Source: Smallanthus sonchifolius
Lineage: Eukaryota; Streptophyta; Magnoliopsida; Asterales; Asteraceae
NCBI GenBank assembly: GCA_023525975.1
Contig: CM042034.1
Location: 61,702,279-61,766,278 of the forward strand
Direction: 5' to 3'
Length of the DNA: 64,000 nt
Shown here: piece by piece, positions 58,935-64,000 of the stretch
Layout: the number at the start of each line of letters is the position of its first letter
Numbering within the stretch: position 1 is the stretch's first letter
Position numbers and translations under genes: made by a program
The notes under the pieces: generated by a model
The model's database searches: none
The model's input: the letters and a program-made list of their open reading frames with translations, nothing else
Told to the model about the DNA's origin: nothing

Positions 58935-59620
58935 TGTCACACTCCAACCGATGGCGGAATACGTCGGGGCGGGACATGTAGAGTGTTTATAAGCTCATGG
59001 TTTACTAAAGTTGTAATAATTAAGCAATCAATTTCATTTCATAGCTCAAGTAATCAACTACAACATTTACAAGAATAAAAAATACATGAATATCTTTATT
59101 AAGTTTAAAACCCGGTCCTCAATCATAAGTGAAACAACTTGAATCTTAACTCAAAATTTGTACCTGAAACATGATAAAAACGAGGTCAACTAAAAAGTTG
59201 GTGAGCATACAAAGGTTTTGACGTCACAAATAAAGTTCAAATGTTTTGTGTACAATTCATATAATACATGTTTTATAAAGCATTTATGGACAATCTAAAT
59301 TAAGCTAGTTGCACAAATCAAATCTTGTAACTGAAGGGCATAACAACACATGTTATCCTGATGTAGGGCATAACAACACATGTTATCCTGATGTAGGGCA
59401 TAACAACAAAGGTTATCATGATGTAAAGAGTTAATTATTGCACGAGTGTATCATGTATATCTAGCCTTAACAAATAGCATTCAATCATAAAGCACAAATA
59501 AACACATATGATCATATTGTACAATTGTACGTGTGTAATTGCATATAGTGTTTGTTGAGTAATCATGTTTCACCTCAAAATATGTAAAAATATAAAAGAG
59601 GGGCTATGTAAACTCACTTG
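58935..59620 (-). repeat. LTR fragment related to the M1 LTR
   Basis: Starts TGTCACACTCCAACCGATGG, close to the M1 LTR start, and stays alignable through the GGTGAG...TAACACAG and CACCTCAAAA...TGTAAA segments. It is then cut at 59620 by the H1 LTR. Confidence 0.75.
59336..59425. repeat. Three 30-bp tandem repeats
   Basis: Units of GGGCATAACAACACATGTTA plus ten more bases. The first two are identical and the third is diverged. Each contains the palindrome AACACATGTT. Confidence 0.9.
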
Positions 59621-61397
59621 TGTAAGGCCCCTTTCTCCGGGTGACCTCACTTATTGGATTTACTCATAAACAAAGTCATCAATACTGAACTTTAAATTTA
59701 ACATATTCAATTAACAGCCAAAATCATTCACATTTGAGTACATTACAGCGGAAGTCTTAACATTTAACACATACATCAGTATTTAACAAAAACATAAATC
59801 GGGATGTCAGTCTTTAGCCGGGTAACCTTCACGCCTTCGCACGACCCTTTTCTTTGTTACCTGAAATGTATACTAAAAATCAGCTAACGCTGGTGAGTTC
59901 TAGTTTAAAATGATTAGGTATAAACATTATTTTCTTAAAAGTATTCATAAGTTTTTACATAAGAACGTAATTACGTATTCTTAACTTTTTCTTAACATTC
60001 ATTTGGTCGTACACATATGGGTGATCAACCCGTCTTTTACTACGTATGCCACAAAGGCATACGCCATGAAGCTACCGTCGTAGCCCTTTGACTCGTCCGG
60101 TCCTAGAAACCGTCCGCCATAAAAAAAACCTTCGGTCGTCCGTCATACCGTCCTACCGTCGTAGGCCGTCCTTTTCGCCCGTCTACCCGAAGGTATCCGT
60201 TTCCCACGTGCTACCATGTTTGCAACCGTTCTACATATGATTTGGCATTTGCTTCGACCGCCCATTTATGCCCCTTTTTATTTCCTTGCTGATGAAGGAA
60301 CGTTTTTGTCCCGGTTGCAAGATAGACACGTGGTCGTCCGTCTACCGTAGTAGCCGTTAGCATCGAAGCGTCCATAACATTCACGTATATTCATAACATG
60401 CAGTATATATATAATATAAGGCAAGATTTCATTCATACTTTGTAAACATACGTTTCAATCTTTGTTCATAATTCATTTTCATATATTTATATATCACGTA
60501 TGTTCACATTGGCATTCATAACATTTATTCATTTAGTGTATACACTTCAGCCCCAAAAATATTTATAAATCATTTGCACATAACATAGAGGGGGCACATA
60601 GAACTCACCTGATCAGCTAGTCCTGTTCTGTCCTATCTGCGGTCTGATGAGCGCCGCACACGATCTGGATTAATTAACTATACCCGTATCAGATCTAAAC
60701 CAAGTTATATTCCTAACACAGCTGACATAGGCGAACTTAATGCCTAAGTTCGCTTCCACTGGCCTAGGTGAACTTATAGGCGAACTTAATAAGTTCGCTT
60801 ACCCTTGGCCAAGCGAACTTGTCAAGCGAACTTAATAAGTTCGCTTACCTTGGCCAAGCGAACTTGCCAAGCGAACTTGATAAGTTCGCCTCCACCAAGC
60901 GAACTTAACAGGCGAACTTGCTAAGTTCGCCTGCAACAGCAGTCATCTTCCCCAAACAGTCCGAAATTCTCGGATTTGGGTTCGATTATGTCAAAACTTC
61001 AACTTCTTTGCTTAAAACAACCGATTTTCATTGTAGATACTAATCCTAAGCTTATTCTCAAGTTTCATCCGTAAAACGTCCTATTTTCACCCGAAAACCC
61101 GGAAATCCTAAAATATCACAAAAACTCAAATTATGATCGGATGATTACCTGGATTGGATTTCTGATTTGGAGGGGATGATCACGAGTGCAAGAGACACGA
61201 GCGGGTGCAATCTTGTGCGATTCCGACACTTTCTCTCTCTACGGTTTTCTCTCTTTAGAATTGCTGAGAGGAGAAAAATGAGGGTCTTGGGCTATTTATA
61301 GGGGAGACCTCCCCAAGCCCGGTTCGTGACTGACTCGGCCCGACTTCGACCCGCTTGAACTCGTTAACTTTATTTCTCGCCATTTTAGGATGTTACA
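59621..61397 (-). repeat. 3' LTR of H1 (relative of the G family)
   Basis: On the minus strand it runs TGTAACATCC (61397) to GGGGCCTTACA (59621), 1777 bp, the same termini as the G LTR. TATA box TATAAATAG on the minus strand at 61291-61303. The body is diverged from G. Confidence 0.9.
60731..60933 (-). repeat. GCGAACTT/AAGTTCGC array in H1 LTR
   Basis: About a dozen facing half-sites such as AAGCGAACTTGATAAGTTCG. It lies about 360 bp downstream of the TATA box on the minus strand, hence in the transcribed leader, the same place as in G. Confidence 0.9.
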
Positions 61398-61434
61398 AGT
61401 CTACCCCCCTTAAAAAGGTTTCGTCCTCGAAACC
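61398..61434 (-). promoter_or_regulatory. H1 PPT and hairpin
   Basis: On the minus strand AAGGGGGGTAGACT abuts the LTR. Upstream, GGTTTCGAGGACGAAACC (61417-61434) is a 7-bp stem with an AGGA loop. Confidence 0.75.
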
Positions 61435-61436
61435 AG

Positions 61437-63999
61437 TTATGCGTTAAACAACCGAGGGTATAGTTCCCGCATCTCGTCTTCTTTCTCCCAGGTAGCTTCT
61501 GATCCCTTTCTGTGCTTCCATTGAACTTTGACCAATGGGATTGACTTGTTGCGTAGTCGCTTCTCAGATCGGTCAAGGATGGCTATTGGTTCTTCGACAT
61601 AATTCAGACTGTTATCCACCTCGATTTCATCGTAAGGTATGTGCGCTGTGTCGTCAGCTAGGCACTTGCGTAAGTGCGACACGTGGAACGTAGGGTGTAT
61701 TCCACTAAGCTCAACGGGTAGGTCGAGTCTGTAAGCAACTTGACCAACTCTCGCTAAAATCTTGAAAGGTCCGACAAACCTTGGACTTAGTTTGCCACGT
61801 TTTCTGAATCGAATGATTCCTTTCCATGGTGATACCTTTAACAGTACCATGTCCCCCACGTGAAACTCTAAATCCCTTCTTCTCTTATCCGCATATGATT
61901 TTTGTCTGTCCTTTGCGGCTTTCATTCGAGCCTTGATTTGATCAAATTTCTCGGATGTAGCTTTGACCACTTCGAGACTTGCAAAATCCTTCTGCCCAAT
62001 TTCCCCCCAACAGACCGGGGTTCTACATCTCCTTCCATACAACATTTCAAATGGCGGCATGCCAATAGTCGAGTGATAGCTGTTGTTATATGAAAATTCT
62101 GCCAGTGGTAGATGGCTGTCCCAGCTCCCACCGAAGTCAATGATACAGGCCCGGAGCATATCCTCCAAGGTCTGAATGGTCCTTTCAGTTTGACCATCGG
62201 TTTGAGGGTGGTAAGCGGTGCTTATGTTCAGTCTAGTGCCCATCGCTTCATTGAATTTCTTCCAAAACCTTGACGTGAATCTAGTATCCCTGTCGGACAC
62301 AATGGACAGCGGCATACCATGCCTGCTCACAATTTCTTTGATAAAAACTTCTGCTAGTTTTTCAGATGAAGCAGTCTCACGTATTGGCAAGAAGTGAGCA
62401 CTCTTCGTTAAGCAGTCAACGATCACCCAAATGGTATCATTGCCTTTAGCTGTTCGCGGTAGCTTGGTAATGAAGTCCATTGTGATCTCCTCCCACTTCT
62501 ATTCTGGTATTGGTAGAGGTTGCATTTTACCGCATGGTTTCTGGTGCTCGGCATTAACTAGTGAACACGTTAGGCACTTGTTCACGTACTCGGTTACATC
62601 ATTCTTCATGCCAGGCCACCAGTACTCTTTCTTCAAGTCTTGATACATTTTGTTTGTCCCGGGGTGGATAGAATAGCGAGACTTATGGGCCTCATCGAGT
62701 ATTTTGGCTCTAAGCTCGCCAATCTTAGGTATCCACATCCGGCCAAACCTAGTTCGTACACCGTATGCATTTGCATCCAGATTCCCTTGTTGTCCTACTA
62801 TTCTTTCCCGTTTTATATTTCTTTCTAACAGTGCTTCATCTTGAGCCTTTGATATTTCACTCATCAAATCTGGCGTTAATATCAGCTGACACGCCTTGAT
62901 CCGGATAGGATCAGATTGCTCCTTTCTGCTTAAGGCGTCAGCTACTACGTTTGCCTTGCCTGGATGGTACAGTATCTCACAATCGTAGTCCTTTAGTAGT
63001 TCTAGCCACCTCCTTTGCCTCATGTTTAATTCCTTTTGCTCGAAAAAGTACTTCAAGCTTTTATGGTCGGAGTAAATGGTGCACTTAACTCCATATAGGT
63101 AGTGTCTCCATATTTTTAGGGCGAAGACTACTGCTGCTAACTCTAGATCGTGGGTTGGGTAGTTAACCTCGTGAATCCTTAGTTGTCGTGAGGCGTAAGC
63201 AACTACTTTTCCTCGTTGCATAAGTACGCATCCCAGACCTTGGCTTGACGCGTCAGAGTAGACTACCAAGTCTTCATTTCCTTCAGGTAGTGTCAAGACT
63301 GGTGCTTGAGTTAATCGTGTCTTAAGTTCCTCAAATGCGTGTTGGTCTCCATTCGTACTTTACTTCCTTCCGTGTCAGTTTGGTTAATGGCGAGGCAATT
63401 CTTGAGAAATCTTGAATGAACCTGCGATAGTAGCCTGCCAATCCCAGAAAACTTCGTATCTCTGTTGGTGTCTTCGGGATGTTCCATTCCTTTACTGTCT
63501 CAATCTTCGCAGGATCTACCATGATGCCTTTCGTGTTTATCACATGACCTAGGAATTGGACTTCCCTAAGCCAGAAAGCGCATTTGAAGAATTTTGCGTA
63601 CAACTTTTCCTGCTTTAACACTTCCAATACTTCTCTTAGGTGACAGTGGTGATCACCCTCGTTTTTTGAATAAACTAGTATGTCGTCAATGAAGACTATC
63701 ACTGATCGATCCAACATCGGTCGGCATATTCTATTCATCAAGTCCATAAACGTTGCTGGTGCGTTGGTCAACCCGAATGACATTACCAGAAACTCGTAAT
63801 GCCCGTAACGCGTACGAAACGCGGTCTTTGGTACATCTTCTTCTCTCACCTTTAACTGATGATAACCCGACCTAAGATCGATCTTTGAGAACCAACTCGC
63901 ACCTTGCAGTTGATCAAAGAGGTCATCTATTCTAGGCAGTGGGTATTTGTTCTTTACTGTCTTTTTGTTCAGTTCTCGGTAATCAATGCACATGCGCAT
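61437..63999 (-). pseudogene. H1 pol (RT, RNase H, integrase, chromodomain-like tail), cut by window end
   Basis: The minus-strand frame enters from the right with RT (CIDYRELNKKTVKNKYPLPR; FIDD near 63690-63700). There is a frameshift at about 63333-63345, RNase H (YSDAS, TIYSDHKSL) to 62499, TAG 62499-62501 where relatives have Trp, then an intact integrase core and tail ending LYPRLFNA at 61437. Only two lesions are visible over 2.5 kb, so it is younger than G1 or G2. Gag, protease and the 5' LTR are beyond 64000. Confidence 0.92.
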
Positions 64000-64000
64000 G

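Overview
The window is a plant nuclear heterochromatin-like segment made almost entirely of LTR retrotransposons inserted into one another. Several things point to a flowering plant: Ty3/gypsy chromovirus polyproteins with a C-terminal chromodomain-like tail, an Athila-type gag primed by tRNA-Asp, SIRE/Maximus-type Ty1/copia pol, a degenerate TTTAGGG tract and a hAT MITE. The LTR families resemble those I associate with Asteraceae, but that is an impression; the species cannot be fixed from the sequence. No complete host gene is visible. The only host-gene-like signal is one, possibly two, exon-like stretches at 57.9-58.7 kb.

Layout. (1) 1-7477: 3' part of a Tekay-like gypsy element T1 (+), inserted into the 3' LTR of a related element T0 (7478-9207). 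T0 in turn sits in an Athila-type element A1 (9208-11166, -), which interrupts the integrase of an old SIRE-like copia element S0. (2) 11167-15985: S0 pol and a 2-kb spacer. S0 resumes at 52948-56017 with a large extra ORF, a PPT and the 3' LTR. (3) 15986-52942: a tandem gypsy array G (LTR-G1-LTR-G2-LTR) inserted in S0 and flanked by one 5-bp duplication, TAATT. Three further elements sit inside it, each with a 5-bp target duplication: gypsy M1 (16620-25788, -, GTTTC) in G1 gag; non-autonomous copia-like N1 (29008-34809, -, AAGAT) in G1 integrase; and Athila-type A2 (40865-49556, -, GTTGG) between G2 RNase H and integrase. A2 itself contains a solo LTR (42599-43102, AGACT). (4) 56018-58934: low-copy-looking DNA with a hAT MITE, a telomere-like tract and the exon-like stretches. 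(5) 58935-63999: an LTR fragment related to M1, interrupted by the 3' half of gypsy element H1 (-), which runs off the window.

Most polyproteins are broken. N1 is the exception: its LTRs look identical over 565 bp and both its ORFs (a short UBN2-type gag and a 963-residue extra protein) are open, but it has no protease, integrase, reverse transcriptase or RNase H. It must therefore be moved by another element. The extra protein is homologous to the broken extra ORF of S0.

Two patterns cut across families. First, several unrelated LTR families carry clusters of their own short inverted-repeat motif beside the TATA box or in the transcribed leader. The cores are CGAAAC/GTTTCG, GCGAACTT/AAGTTCGC, GTGCA/TGCAC, GTACGC/GCGTAC and CCGTGAACC/GGTTCACGG. 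Second, all five chromovirus 3' ends seen here have a small hairpin between the pol stop and the PPT, and its stem shows compensating base changes.
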